Numbered from the stretch's first letter, positions 26,003-34,718 are shown. The stretch is 64,000 nt of DNA from Streptomyces sp. M41(2017) (GCF_002078175.1 NZ_MWFK01000001.1:4030001-4094000); one strand, 5' to 3'. The notes: generated from the sequence alone by a model not told the origin. Program-made: numbers and translations.

Positions 26003-27811
26003 GTGATCCAGGCCATCGGACTGACCAGCAACACCCGCAAGGAGCACCCGCCCGCCGTCGACGACGTGTCCTTCGATGCGCACGCGGGCCGTGTCACAGC
26101 GCTTCTCGGAGCCCCGGACTCGGGCAATACGACGGCGTTGAAGCTCATGCTCGAACTCCAACAGGGCCGCGGAATCACCTACTTCCGGGGACGCCCGCTG
26201 CACCGGATCGCCCATCCGTCCCGCGAGGTCGGCGTCGTCATGGGTGAGGTGCCCGGCCATCCGGCCCGCACGGTGCGAGGTCAACTCCGCATGCTGTGCG
26301 CCGCCGTCGGCGTGCCCGTGCGCAGAGCGGACGAAGTGCTCGAAGTGGTGGGCCTCGTCAGCCTCCGCGACGAGCGGCTGAGCACGCTCTCCCGCGGCAT
26401 GGACCGCCGCCTCGGGCTGGCCTCCGCGCTCCTGTCCGACCCGCACACCCTCGTGCTCGACGATCCGGCGGACGGCCTCTCTCCTCGAGAGGCCCGCTGG
26501 TTGCACGGGATTCTGCGCGCCCACGCGGCGCAGGGCGGCACGGTGCTGTTCACCACGAACGACCCCAAGGAGGCCGCCCGGACCGCCGACCGGGTCGTCA
26601 CCCTGGACCGCGGACGGCTCGTCGCGGACCAGGAGGCCGCGGACTTCGCCCGCACCCGACTGCGTCCGCGCGTGATCGTGCGCAGCCCGCACGCCGCCCG
26701 GCTCGGCGCACTCCTGACCAGGGAGGCCCGCACCACGCAACGCTCCGTCGAAGTGGTGCGCGAGGAGGGGAACCGGCTCTCGGTGTACGGCAGCACCTGC
26801 GCCGATGTCGGAGAGGCCGCCTTCCGGAACGGCATCCTTGTCCACCAACTCGCGGACGAGGTGGGTGACATGGGGCCCTCGTCGGCGCATCCCCCCGAAA
26901 CGCGGGAGCAGGCGCCAGATGGGGAGGAGGAGCAGCCGAGCGGTGAGGCGGACGAGTCGCGGACCCGGCCATCGCGTCCCGCCCGAACACCGGCCGAGAG
27001 CGGCCCTTCGCTCCTGCCGCCGCCCATCGCCGTACGCCACGCCCCGGGTCCGCTGCGCCCCCTGCGCTACGAACTGCGCCGGTCCGCCGGGGTCGGCACC
27101 GGCTATCTCACCGCGGCGGTCGTACTCATCACCTCGGCCGTCCTTTCCGTGCTCCTCGCCCGCATCGGTCACACGCCCCAGGCGCGACTGCTGGCCGCCT
27201 GGCCGCTGGAACTTCCGCTGCCGCCGGCTGCACTGGGCGCCGGGCTGCTGGGCGCCCTCGCGTTCGGAGAGGAGTTCCGTCACCCCGCCCTGGCCACGGA
27301 TCGCGGCACCGTCCCCCGTCGGCTGGGACTGCTCACCGCCAAACTCCTCGTCGCCTCCGCCATCGCCCTGCTGCTCGCCGTCCTCACCGTCGGGTGCGAC
27401 CTCGAGATGCTCTATCTCGTCTACGGACGGGAGCTCACGAGCGTTCCCGCTGACTGGCTCTCCCTGGGCGCCAGTTGGATCGGGCTCGTGGTCGGGTGCG
27501 CGTGGGCCGGTGTACTGGCCGCCGGAATCTTCCGCTCGACGCCGGCCGGACTCGCCGCGGTTCTCGCCGTGCCGATCGTCGTCGTACCACTCGTACAAAA
27601 GGTCATGCAGGGCCCGTCTGTGCGGACGGCGGCCGGGTTCTCGGAGCGGTTGCGGGAGCTGGTTCTGGTGCAGTGGCCGTTCGGCGGGGGGCGGTATCTG
27701 GCGGCCGGCGTGGAGGTGCTCGCCCAACCTGTGGGCGGCGCTCTGACGTTGTCGCTGACGGCTCTGCTCTGCGCATATCTGCTCACGACCCTGCGGAGCC
27801 GGGTCCGGTGA
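26003..27811 (+). CDS. Single-chain ABC transporter (ATPase-permease fusion) with degenerate ATPase motifs
   Basis: 602 residues. Residues 1-290 form an ABC ATPase-like domain and about 366-602 hold six hydrophobic segments of an ABC-2-type permease; a Pro/Glu-rich linker joins them. The Walker A motif reads GAPDSGNTT (36-44), so the invariant lysine is asparagine (N42, codon AAT, itself rare here). The signature is LSRGM rather than LSGGQ, and Walker B is TLVLDDPADGL, with aspartate in place of the catalytic glutamate. ATP hydrolysis is therefore doubtful. The GTG at 26003 lies 7 nt after TATCTT (leaderless); a TTG at 25994 is possible. It precedes whiH, from which a WhiG-type promoter separates it. 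Confidence 0.82.
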   Translation: MIQAIGLTSNTRKEHPPAVDDVSFDAHAGRVTALLGAPDSGNTTALKLMLELQQGRGITYFRGRPLHRIAHPSREVGVVMGEVPGHPARTVRGQLRMLCAAVGVPVRRADEVLEVVGLVSLRDERLSTLSRGMDRRLGLASALLSDPHTLVLDDPADGLSPREARWLHGILRAHAAQGGTVLFTTNDPKEAARTADRVVTLDRGRLVADQEAADFARTRLRPRVIVRSPHAARLGALLTREARTTQRSVEVVREEGNRLSVYGSTCADVGEAAFRNGILVHQLADEVGDMGPSSAHPPETREQAPDGEEEQPSGEADESRTRPSRPARTPAESGPSLLPPPIAVRHAPGPLRPLRYELRRSAGVGTGYLTAAVVLITSAVLSVLLARIGHTPQARLLAAWPLELPLPPAALGAGLLGALAFGEEFRHPALATDRGTVPRRLGLLTAKLLVASAIALLLAVLTVGCDLEMLYLVYGRELTSVPADWLSLGASWIGLVVGCAWAGVLAAGIFRSTPAGLAAVLAVPIVVVPLVQKVMQGPSVRTAAGFSERLRELVLVQWPFGGGRYLAAGVEVLAQPVGGALTLSLTALLCAYLLTTLRSRVR

Positions 27812-27826
27812 CGACCGTCCGGACCC
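27801..27826 (+). terminator. Weak hairpin at the end of the ABC transporter gene
   Basis: An 8-bp stem, GGGTCCGG/CCGGACCC (27801-27808 with 27819-27826), overlaps the last codons and stop; 10-base loop. Confidence 0.45.
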
Positions 27827-27854
27827 TTCCGTTCCTGCTGTGTACACAACTCCC

Positions 27855-27881
27855 CGAAGAACGCCCATTTCTTTCCGATAA
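27855..27881 (+). promoter_or_regulatory. WhiG-type promoter of whiH
   Basis: TCCGATAA (27874-27881) matches 7 of 8 bases of the WhiG/sigma-28-like -10 GCCGATAA. A weaker -35 element (CGAA, 27855-27858; consensus TAAA) stands at the standard 15-base spacing. The S. coelicolor whiH promoter is known to depend on WhiG. Confidence 0.75.
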
Positions 27882-27973
27882 GGCGTCAATTGCGACGGGG
27901 TGAGCGATCACCCTTTCGTGTGCTTTTCACCAAAGACCTCAAGGGAGTTGGGGAGCACGCCGACAAAAGACCC

Positions 27974-28861
27974 GTGAGTACCCTTGCGCAGACCATGATG
28001 ACCGCCGCCCGCTCCTCCGACTCCGGCCTGGCAGGCCCGGGCGAACTCGACCGTTACCCCTATGCCGAAGCTCCCGGTGTCGACCGCGTGAGTCCCCCCG
28101 TGTGGGAGAGCGCCGAGCCCGAGCTGGGCCGCGTCGGCCGGCGCGCGGCGGGCAGCCGCGGACGCGGGCTGCACGGCCAACTCGTCCAGCAGCTCGGTCA
28201 GATGATCGTCTCCGGAGACCTCGGCGCGGACCGTCCGCTCGTGCCCGAGGAGATCGGCCAGCGATTCGAGGTGTCCCGGACCGTCGTCCGTGAGTCCCTC
28301 CGCGTCCTTGAGGCCAAGGGGCTGGTCAGTGCCCGCCCGAACGTGGGCACGCGCGTGCGTCCCGTCAGTGACTGGAATCTTCTGGACCCGGACATCATCG
28401 AGTGGCGCGCCTTCGGCCCCCAGCGGGACGACCAGCGTCGCGAGCTGGCCGAGCTCCGCTGGACCATCGAGCCGCTCGCCGCGCGCCTCGCCGCCGGACA
28501 CGGACGCGAGGACATCCAGCAGAGGCTCGGCGACATGGTCGAGATCATGGGCCACGCCATGTCGCAGGGTGACTCCCTGACGTTCTCGCGGGCCGATGCC
28601 GAGTTCCACTCGCTGCTCATCCAGCTCGCGGGCAACCGGATGCTGGAACACCTCTCCGGGATCGTGTCGTCCGCTCTGCAGGTCTCCGGAGCTCCGATCA
28701 CCGGCTGTGACCGACCGAACGAGGCATCCCTGGGGCACCACGGTCGCATCGTGGACGCCCTGGCCGCCGCCGACGGCACTGCTGCCGAGACGGCGATGCG
28801 GCAGCTGCTGACCGTCCACCCCGAGGTGGAGCGCGTCGTGCCCGCTCCGCGCGAGCACTGA
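27974..28861 (+). CDS. whiH: WhiH, GntR-family sporulation regulator
   Basis: A 295-residue GntR/FadR-type regulator. The winged helix spans about 55-120 (GLHGQLVQQLGQMIVSGDLG, EIGQRFEVSRTVVRESLRVL, VSARPNVGTRVRP), followed by an FCD ligand-binding helical domain (DPDIIEWRAFGP onward). The N-terminal extension (STLAQTMMTAARSSDSGLAGPGELDRYPY) and the position directly before hrdB match WhiH of S. coelicolor, which is required for sporulation septation in aerial hyphae. I chose GTG 27974 because it gives the family length; the ribosome-binding site is weak. A WhiG-type promoter lies about 93 bases upstream, as expected for this developmental gene. WhiH of S. coelicolor also represses itself; I could not identify its operator here. 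Confidence 0.9.
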   Translation: MSTLAQTMMTAARSSDSGLAGPGELDRYPYAEAPGVDRVSPPVWESAEPELGRVGRRAAGSRGRGLHGQLVQQLGQMIVSGDLGADRPLVPEEIGQRFEVSRTVVRESLRVLEAKGLVSARPNVGTRVRPVSDWNLLDPDIIEWRAFGPQRDDQRRELAELRWTIEPLAARLAAGHGREDIQQRLGDMVEIMGHAMSQGDSLTFSRADAEFHSLLIQLAGNRMLEHLSGIVSSALQVSGAPITGCDRPNEASLGHHGRIVDALAAADGTAAETAMRQLLTVHPEVERVVPAPREH

Positions 28862-28938
28862 TCGCGCACCGAGGGTGACGCGGTCCGGGGTGTGTGCGTG
28901 TCCGGGGCGTCGATCGGTCGGCGAAGCCATCTCCCTCT

Positions 28939-28989
28939 ACCGTCGGGACCTTGCCGGATCCTTCCCCGATCCGGCAAGGTCCCGACGGT
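28939..28989 (+). terminator. Very strong terminator insulating hrdB from whiH
   Basis: A perfect 22-bp stem (28939-28960 with 28968-28989) and a 7-base loop CTTCCCC. It is the longest perfect hairpin in the window. Confidence 0.85.
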
Positions 28990-29050
28990 GTGACTGCGCG
29001 ATGGACCATGGACTGACCTGGTCTGACCGCATCCGACCTCTTTTGAGCGC

Positions 29051-29080
29051 TTACGGGGTGTGACTCGGGCCACGTAGATT
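29051..29080 (+). promoter_or_regulatory. Candidate main promoter of hrdB (p1)
   Basis: -10 TAGATT (29075-29080) with -35 TTACGG (29051-29056) at 18-base spacing, about 195 bases before the hrdB start. It sits in the 416-base whiH-hrdB gap (28862-29277), which otherwise holds the terminator and p2. Confidence 0.5.
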
Positions 29081-29134
29081 GGGCGTAACGCTCAACCGGG
29101 CAGCGCGATGACCTAAGAGGTGATAGTCGAGGAG

Positions 29135-29160
29135 GGAATACAGACGCCGTTCATGGCGCT
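29135..29160 (+). promoter_or_regulatory. Candidate SigR-type promoter of hrdB (p2)
   Basis: GGAAT (29135-29139), an 18-base spacer and GCT (29158-29160). The SigR consensus is GGAAT-N18-GTT, so the -10 is imperfect. S. coelicolor hrdB has a SigR-dependent p2, which makes the match worth noting. Confidence 0.4.
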
Positions 29161-29277
29161 GTCCCTCTCCCCGGCACCCGCCCGCGCCGTCGGCCCATCC
29201 CCAAGTCGGCGGTCGTCGGTTCCTGTCCACAGCGGACGGGGCCGGAAGCCGTTTTCCAACGTTCCGAGAGGTTGTTC

Positions 29278-30813
29278 GTGTCGGCCAGCACATCCCGTAC
29301 GCTCCCGCCGGAGATCGCCGAGTCCGTCTCTGTCATGGCGCTCATTGAGCGGGGAAAGGCTGAGGGGCAGATCGCCGGCGATGACGTGCGTCGGGCCTTC
29401 GAAGCTGACCAGATTCCGGCCACTCAGTGGAAGAACGTACTGCGCAGCCTCAACCAGATCCTCGAGGAAGAGGGTGTGACGCTGATGGTCAGTGCCGCGG
29501 AGCCCAAGCGCACCCGAAAGAGCGTCGCAGCGAAGAGTCCGGCCAAGCGCACCGCCACCAAGACGGTGGCGGCGAAGACGGTGACCGCCAAGAAGGCCAC
29601 CGCCACCGCGGCTCCGGCCGGCCTCGCCGGCGACCCGGCCGAGGACGAGTCCGCCGTCAAGGCAACTGCCGCCAAGAAGGCGACGGCCAAGAAGGCCGTC
29701 GCCAAGAAGACGGTCGCCAAGAAGACCGCGGCCAAGAAGACCACCGCCAAGAAGGACGACGCCGAGCTCGGCGACGACGAGGCGACCGAGGAGACTCCGG
29801 CCAAGGCCGGTACCGAGGAGCCCACCGAGGACGGCGCCCAGGGCTTCGTCCTGTCCGACGAGGACGAGGACGATGCGCCCGCGCAGCAGGTCGCCGCCGC
29901 CGGTGCCACCGCCGACCCGGTCAAGGACTACCTGAAGCAGATCGGCAAGGTCCCGCTGCTCAACGCCGAGCAGGAGGTCGAGCTCGCCAAGCGCATCGAG
30001 GCCGGTCTGTTCGCCGAGGACAAGCTGGCCAACGCCGACAAGCTCGCCCCCAAGCTCAAGCGCGAGCTGGAGATCATCGCCGAGGACGGGCGCCGCGCCA
30101 AGAACCACCTCCTGGAGGCCAACCTCCGCCTGGTGGTCTCCCTGGCCAAGCGCTACACCGGCCGCGGCATGCTCTTCCTGGACCTCATCCAGGAGGGCAA
30201 CCTCGGTCTGATCCGCGCGGTCGAGAAGTTCGACTACACCAAGGGCTACAAGTTCTCCACGTACGCCACGTGGTGGATCCGTCAGGCGATCACCCGCGCG
30301 ATGGCCGACCAGGCCCGCACCATCCGTATCCCGGTGCACATGGTCGAGGTCATCAACAAGCTCGCGCGCGTGCAGCGCCAGATGCTCCAGGACCTGGGCC
30401 GCGAGCCCACTCCGGAGGAGCTGGCCAAGGAACTGGACATGACCCCTGAGAAGGTCATCGAGGTCCAGAAGTACGGCCGTGAGCCCATCTCGCTGCACAC
30501 CCCTCTGGGTGAGGACGGTGACAGTGAGTTCGGTGACCTCATCGAGGACTCCGAGGCCGTCGTTCCGGCCGACGCGGTCAGCTTCACGCTCCTCCAGGAG
30601 CAGCTGCACTCGGTTCTCGACACCCTGTCCGAGCGCGAGGCGGGCGTCGTCTCGATGCGCTTCGGTCTCACCGACGGTCAGCCGAAGACCCTCGACGAGA
30701 TCGGCAAGGTGTACGGCGTGACCCGTGAGCGGATCCGCCAGATCGAGTCCAAGACGATGTCGAAGCTGCGTCACCCGTCGCGTTCCCAGGTGCTGCGCGA
30801 CTACCTCGACTAG
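29278..30813 (+). CDS. hrdB: HrdB, principal (housekeeping) sigma factor
   Basis: A 511-residue group 1 sigma-70 protein, the essential sigma factor of vegetative growth. Order: region 1.1 (about 1-75, SRTLPPEIAESVSVMALIERGKAEG); a long Lys/Ala/Thr tract (about 80-165, repeated AKKT/AKKA units) and an acidic linker; region 1.2 from about 213 (DPVKDYLKQIGKVPLL); regions 2.1-2.4 (NLRLVVSLAKRYTGRGM, FLDLIQEGNLGLIRAVEKFD, YATWWIRQAITRAM); region 3; and region 4 ending VTRERIRQIESKTMSKLRH. The GTG at 29278 gives exactly the 511 residues known for S. coelicolor HrdB. The lysine-rich insert is typical of Streptomyces HrdB and absent from E. coli RpoD. It has its own promoters after a strong terminator. 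Confidence 0.97.
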   Translation: MSASTSRTLPPEIAESVSVMALIERGKAEGQIAGDDVRRAFEADQIPATQWKNVLRSLNQILEEEGVTLMVSAAEPKRTRKSVAAKSPAKRTATKTVAAKTVTAKKATATAAPAGLAGDPAEDESAVKATAAKKATAKKAVAKKTVAKKTAAKKTTAKKDDAELGDDEATEETPAKAGTEEPTEDGAQGFVLSDEDEDDAPAQQVAAAGATADPVKDYLKQIGKVPLLNAEQEVELAKRIEAGLFAEDKLANADKLAPKLKRELEIIAEDGRRAKNHLLEANLRLVVSLAKRYTGRGMLFLDLIQEGNLGLIRAVEKFDYTKGYKFSTYATWWIRQAITRAMADQARTIRIPVHMVEVINKLARVQRQMLQDLGREPTPEELAKELDMTPEKVIEVQKYGREPISLHTPLGEDGDSEFGDLIEDSEAVVPADAVSFTLLQEQLHSVLDTLSEREAGVVSMRFGLTDGQPKTLDEIGKVYGVTRERIRQIESKTMSKLRHPSRSQVLRDYLD

Positions 30814-30832
30814 GCCTCGGCCTTACGTTACG

Positions 30833-30867
30833 GAGGGCCCGGTTCCCCACAGGGGAGCCGGGCCCTC
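30833..30867 (+). terminator. hrdB terminator
   Basis: A 16-bp stem (30833-30848 with 30852-30867, one G-U pair) and a 3-base loop, 20 bases after the hrdB stop. Confidence 0.8.
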
Positions 30868-30946
30868 GGCATGTGCGCGGCATGCGTGCCCGTGTCCGCT
30901 GGATCACTGTGGGTGTTCCATGGTCATCCCAGTGTGAGGAGCGCGC

Positions 30947-31765
30947 ATGCGTCGTCCCTTTGCCTCCGTCCTGGCCCTTGCGGCCGCCGCAGCGGTGATA
31001 CCGCTGACCTCGCCCGCCCAGGCGGCGGTCGACAGCATCGTCGTCGGCAGCTACCCGGTCCAGATCTCCGACAGTCCCTGGACGGTCGCGCTGTCCAGCC
31101 GTGACCGGTTCGGAGGTACGCGCGCGGGACAGTTCTGCGGAGGGGTGGTCATCGGCCCGACCACCGTCCTGACCGCCGCCCACTGTCTGGGCAGCGATGT
31201 GCTGGGCTCGCCACCCCGTCAGGCTCGCGATCTGAAGGTCATCGCCGGCCGCGGAGACCTGCTGGCCAGTGACGGAAAGGAGATCCCGGTACGCGACATC
31301 TGGATCAATCCGCACTATGACACCTACACGAACTCCGGCGACTTCGGCGTGCTGACGCTGTCGGAGCCGCTGTCCGCCGCCGCGGTGATCCGCATGGCCC
31401 CCTCGGGACACCCTGCCTACGAGGCCGGGACGGCCGCCAAGGTCTACGGCTGGGGCGACACGACCGGCGGCGGCGACTACGCGCGCAGCCTGCGGGCCGC
31501 GGACGTACACGTCCTGTCCGACGACGCCTGCAGGCGGGCGTACCCGGGCAGTGCGGACGGCACGTACGACGCCGCGTCCATGGTGTGCGCCGGTGAACCG
31601 GGCGGCGGCCGTGACGCCTGCCAGGGGGACAGCGGCGGGCCGCTCGTCGCCCAGGGGCGTCTCATCGGCCTGGTGTCCTGGGGGAGCGGCTGTGGGCGCC
31701 CTGGGAGCCCTGGCGTGTACACCCGGGTGTCCGAGGCCGCTCGTGCGCTCGGAGCCGCTCACTGA
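30947..31765 (+). CDS. Secreted trypsin-like serine protease (S1 family)
   Basis: 272 residues. The N-terminal RRPFASVLALAAAAAVIPLTSPAQA is a Sec signal peptide with probable cleavage after AQA (about residue 27). The chymotrypsin fold shows the catalytic triad: histidine in LTAAHC, aspartate in SGDFGVLTL and serine in CQGDSGGPL. Three cysteine pairs at conventional places (FCGG/AAHC, DACRRAY/MVCAG, DACQGD/GSGCG) suggest disulfides. The specificity-pocket aspartate six residues before the serine (GRDACQGDSGG) predicts trypsin-like cleavage after Lys/Arg. There is no obvious activation propeptide: the mature start AVDSIVVGS lacks the classical IVGG but keeps IVVG. GTGAGGAGCGC precedes ATG 30947. 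Confidence 0.9.
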   Translation: MRRPFASVLALAAAAAVIPLTSPAQAAVDSIVVGSYPVQISDSPWTVALSSRDRFGGTRAGQFCGGVVIGPTTVLTAAHCLGSDVLGSPPRQARDLKVIAGRGDLLASDGKEIPVRDIWINPHYDTYTNSGDFGVLTLSEPLSAAAVIRMAPSGHPAYEAGTAAKVYGWGDTTGGGDYARSLRAADVHVLSDDACRRAYPGSADGTYDAASMVCAGEPGGGRDACQGDSGGPLVAQGRLIGLVSWGSGCGRPGSPGVYTRVSEAARALGAAH

Positions 31766-31790
31766 GGCCTTCAGGCGCCGTGGTACGAGT

Positions 31791-31831
31791 GTGGGCGGTC
31801 ACTCCCTGGAGTCCAGGAAGCGGCCGCCCAC
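31791..31831. terminator. Bidirectional terminator, protease / zinc-ribbon gene
   Basis: An outer 8-bp stem, GTGGGCGG/CCGCCCAC (31791-31798 with 31824-31831), encloses a smaller ACTCC-CT-GGAGT hairpin, between convergent genes. Confidence 0.6.
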
Positions 31832-31874
31832 TCACCGGCCTGTCGCCGGCACCCGCTCGTCGTTGATGCGAAGG

Positions 31875-32105
31875 TCAGTGTTCTTCGTCGTTGACGCTTT
31901 CGGGAGCGGACGTGAGCCGCTCCGTCTCGTCCTGTATCTCAGCGGCGATCTTCTTGAGTTCCGGCTCGAACTTGCGACCGTGGTGGGCGCAGAAGAGCAG
32001 TTCTCCGCCGCTCAGGAGGACGACGCGCAGATATGCCTGGGCGCCGCAACGGTCGCAGCGGTCAGCGGCCGTCAGCGGGCTCGCGGGGGTCAGAACAGTA
32101 GTCAC
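31875..32105 (-). CDS. Small zinc-ribbon-like actinobacterial protein (DUF7455 type)
   Basis: 76 residues with the pattern CDRCGAQAYLRV ... LLFCAHHGRKFEP, giving a C-x2-C...C-x2-H set suited to bind one zinc ion, followed by an acidic helical tail (LKKIAAEIQDETERLTS). Close relatives are found next to hrdB/parE in many actinomycetes (from memory), and no function is known. GTG at 32105-32103 follows an AGAGGCGAC site. The residue set resembles RNA-polymerase-associated or nucleic-acid-binding zinc ribbons, but this is only a structural guess. Confidence 0.85.
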   Translation of the reverse strand: MTTVLTPASPLTAADRCDRCGAQAYLRVVLLSGGELLFCAHHGRKFEPELKKIAAEIQDETERLTSAPESVNDEEH

Positions 32106-32548
32106 GTCGCCTCTTCTCTAGCTCGACGAGCTGTCGTACCAGGGTCAACATCCAACCAGGCCGAAAACGTTCCCGCTCGCGGCTTTTCCTCGAAATTTTC
32201 TTTCGAGACGGTTGTCTGCTGCCGGTTGGCGGCGAATGAGCCGTATTGCGTGTCTTCGTGTCTGTACGGGTTCGCGCTGTCTGTCAGGGGGTCTGTCCGC
32301 CCGGCTGGGTTGCCGGTTGTTCATGAGGACGTGCCCGGAGCCTAAATGGTTCATGCCTCGAAGGGAACGTGATATGTACTTCACTCCATCGAGGGATCGA
32401 ACACCCATGCGACCCTGGACTAGTGTGAGTTTAGTGCGAGGGTGGCGTTACAACGGCTCTACCAGGCCTCGGTACCCTCTGAGCGGCAACCGAAGCCGGG
32501 CCCTTACCCAAAAGGGTCCCACCTGAAATTCAGCGAGGAGCGAACCGC
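32106..32548. other. parE upstream region, no gene
   Basis: 443 bases. It contains an AT-rich hairpin, CTCGAAA-TTTTC-TTTCGAG (32189-32207), a weak 11/14 LexA-box-like CGAACACCCATGCG (32398-32411), a possible -10 TAGTGT (32420-32425) and a bulged GGGCCCTT/AAGGGTCCC hairpin about 30 bases before the parE start. GAGGAG is the parE ribosome-binding site. Confidence 0.45.
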
Positions 32549-34672
32549 GTGACCGCCGAGACGTCCGTGCCGTCCACAGCGCTGCTGACCGGAGCAGACC
32601 GGGACGGTTCCAACTACACCGCGCGGCACCTGCTCGTCCTTGAGGGGCTCGAAGCCGTCCGCAAGCGCCCTGGCATGTACATCGGCTCGACCGACAGTCG
32701 TGGCCTGATGCACTGCCTCTGGGAGATCATCGACAACTCCGTGGACGAGGCCCTCGGGGGCTACTGCGACCACATCGACGTGATCCTTCACGACGACGGC
32801 TCCGTCGAGGTGAAGGACAACGGCCGTGGCATCCCCGTCGACGTGGAGCCCAAGACGGGGCTCTCCGGCGTCGAGGTCGTCATGACCAAGCTCCACGCCG
32901 GCGGAAAGTTCGGAGGCGGCTCCTACGCGGCCTCCGGCGGTCTGCACGGCGTGGGCGCCTCTGTGGTGAACGCCCTCTCGGCCCGCCTGGACGTCGAGGT
33001 GGACCGCAGCGGCAACACGCACGCGGTGAGCTTCCGGCGGGGCACCCCCGGAGCCTTCAAGGCCGACGGGCCCGACTCCGCCTTCGACCCGACGACCGGG
33101 CTCCGCAAGGTCAAGCGGATCCCGAAGAACCGCACCGGCACGCGCGTGCGCTACTGGGCCGACCGCCAGATCTTCCTCAAGGACGCAAAGCTCTCCTTGG
33201 ACCATCTCCACCAGCGTGCCCGCCAGACCGCTTTCCTGGTCCCGGGACTCACCATCGTCGTCCGTGACGAGTTCGGGCTCGGTGAGGGCGGCAGCAAGGG
33301 CGAGGAGTCGTTCCGCTTCGACGGCGGGATCAGCGAGTTCTGCGAGTACCTGGCCAGTGACAAGCCGGTCTGCGACGTGCTCCGCTTCTCCGGGCAGGGC
33401 TCCTTCAAGGAGACGGTTCCCGTCCTCGACGACCACGGGCAGATGACCCCGACCGAGGTCACCCGCGAACTCGGCGTCGACGTCGCGCTGCGCTGGGGCA
33501 CGGGGTACGACACGACCCTCAAGTCCTTCGTGAACATCATCGCCACTCCCAAGGGCGGCACCCACGTCGCCGGCTTCGAGCAGGCCGTGGCCAAGACGAT
33601 GAACGAGGTCCTGCGGGCCAAGAAGATGCTCCGGGTCGCCGAGGACGACATCGTCAAGGACGACGCCCTGGAGGGTCTCACCGCAGTCGTCACCGTGCGC
33701 CTCGCCGAACCCCAGTTCGAGGGGCAGACCAAGGAGGTCCTCGGGACCTCGGCGGCACGCCGCATCGTGACGAACGTGGTGAGCAAGGAACTCAAGGCAT
33801 TCCTGACCACCACGAAGCGTGACGCCGCGGCTCAGGCCCGGGTGGTCATGGAGAAGGCCGTCTCGGCCGCCCGGACGCGGATCGCCGCCCGTCAGCACAA
33901 GGACGCCCAGCGCCGTAAGACAGCCCTGGAGTCCTCCTCGCTGCCCGCCAAGCTCGCCGACTGCCGCAGCGACGACGTGGGCCGCAGCGAACTGTTCATC
34001 GTCGAGGGCGACTCCGCGCTCGGTACGGCGAAGCTGGCTCGGAACTCCGAGTTCCAGGCGCTGCTGCCGATCCGCGGCAAGATCCTCAACGTTCAGAAGG
34101 CGTCCGTCACGGACATGCTGAAGAACGCCGAGTGCGGCGCGATCATCCAGGTCATAGGAGCCGGGTCGGGCCGGACCTTCGACATCGACGCGGCGCGGTA
34201 CGGGAAGATCATCCTTCTCGTCGACGCCGATGTGGACGGCGCGCACATCCGGATCCTGCTGCTGACCCTCTTCCAGCGCTACATGCGGCCCATGGTCGAG
34301 GCCGGGCGGGTGTTCGCCGCGGTGCCGCCGCTGCACCGGATCGAGCTCAGTCAGCCCAAGAAGGGGCAGGACAAGTACGTCTACACGTACTCGGACCGTG
34401 AGCTGCGGGACACGCTGCTCGAGTTCCAGCGCAAGGGTGTGCGCTACAAGGACTCGATCCAGCGGTACAAGGGTCTCGGCGAGATGGACGCCGATCAGCT
34501 GGCCGAGACGACGATGGATCCGCGGTACCGGACCCTGCGACGGATCAACATCTCCGATCTGGACGCTTCCGAGCAGGTGTTCGACCTGCTGATGGGGAAC
34601 GATGTGGCTCCGCGCAAGGAGTTCATCTCCAGCTCGGCTGCGACGTTGGACCGGTCGCGCATCGACGCATAG
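32549..34672 (+). CDS. parE: Type II topoisomerase subunit B (ParE / second GyrB)
   Basis: A 707-residue GyrB/ParE protein. The GHKL ATPase is shown by EIIDNSVDEALGG (about 59-71), DNGRGIPVD, the lid loop HAGGKFGGGSYAASGGLHGVG, and the transducer-domain lysine in QTKEVLG. The TOPRIM domain starts at EGDSALGTAK (about 487) and has the metal-binding DADVDGAHI. With ParC it decatenates sister chromosomes. Assignment to ParE rather than GyrB rests on the distant parC at 52.5 kb and on the known S. coelicolor parE position after hrdB; sequence alone separates them poorly. The GTG at 32549 follows GAGGAG. Confidence 0.92.
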   Translation: MTAETSVPSTALLTGADRDGSNYTARHLLVLEGLEAVRKRPGMYIGSTDSRGLMHCLWEIIDNSVDEALGGYCDHIDVILHDDGSVEVKDNGRGIPVDVEPKTGLSGVEVVMTKLHAGGKFGGGSYAASGGLHGVGASVVNALSARLDVEVDRSGNTHAVSFRRGTPGAFKADGPDSAFDPTTGLRKVKRIPKNRTGTRVRYWADRQIFLKDAKLSLDHLHQRARQTAFLVPGLTIVVRDEFGLGEGGSKGEESFRFDGGISEFCEYLASDKPVCDVLRFSGQGSFKETVPVLDDHGQMTPTEVTRELGVDVALRWGTGYDTTLKSFVNIIATPKGGTHVAGFEQAVAKTMNEVLRAKKMLRVAEDDIVKDDALEGLTAVVTVRLAEPQFEGQTKEVLGTSAARRIVTNVVSKELKAFLTTTKRDAAAQARVVMEKAVSAARTRIAARQHKDAQRRKTALESSSLPAKLADCRSDDVGRSELFIVEGDSALGTAKLARNSEFQALLPIRGKILNVQKASVTDMLKNAECGAIIQVIGAGSGRTFDIDAARYGKIILLVDADVDGAHIRILLLTLFQRYMRPMVEAGRVFAAVPPLHRIELSQPKKGQDKYVYTYSDRELRDTLLEFQRKGVRYKDSIQRYKGLGEMDADQLAETTMDPRYRTLRRINISDLDASEQVFDLLMGNDVAPRKEFISSSAATLDRSRIDA

Positions 34673-34718
34673 CCCTGCGGGTGAGATGGCGGTGCGGCTC
34701 CGGTCCGGTAGGTGGGTC

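Noticed and set aside
32398..32411. LexA-box-like CGAACACCCATGCG before parE
   Set aside because: Only 11 of 14 positions fit, and the right half lacks GTTCG; the good box before lexA shows what a real site looks like.
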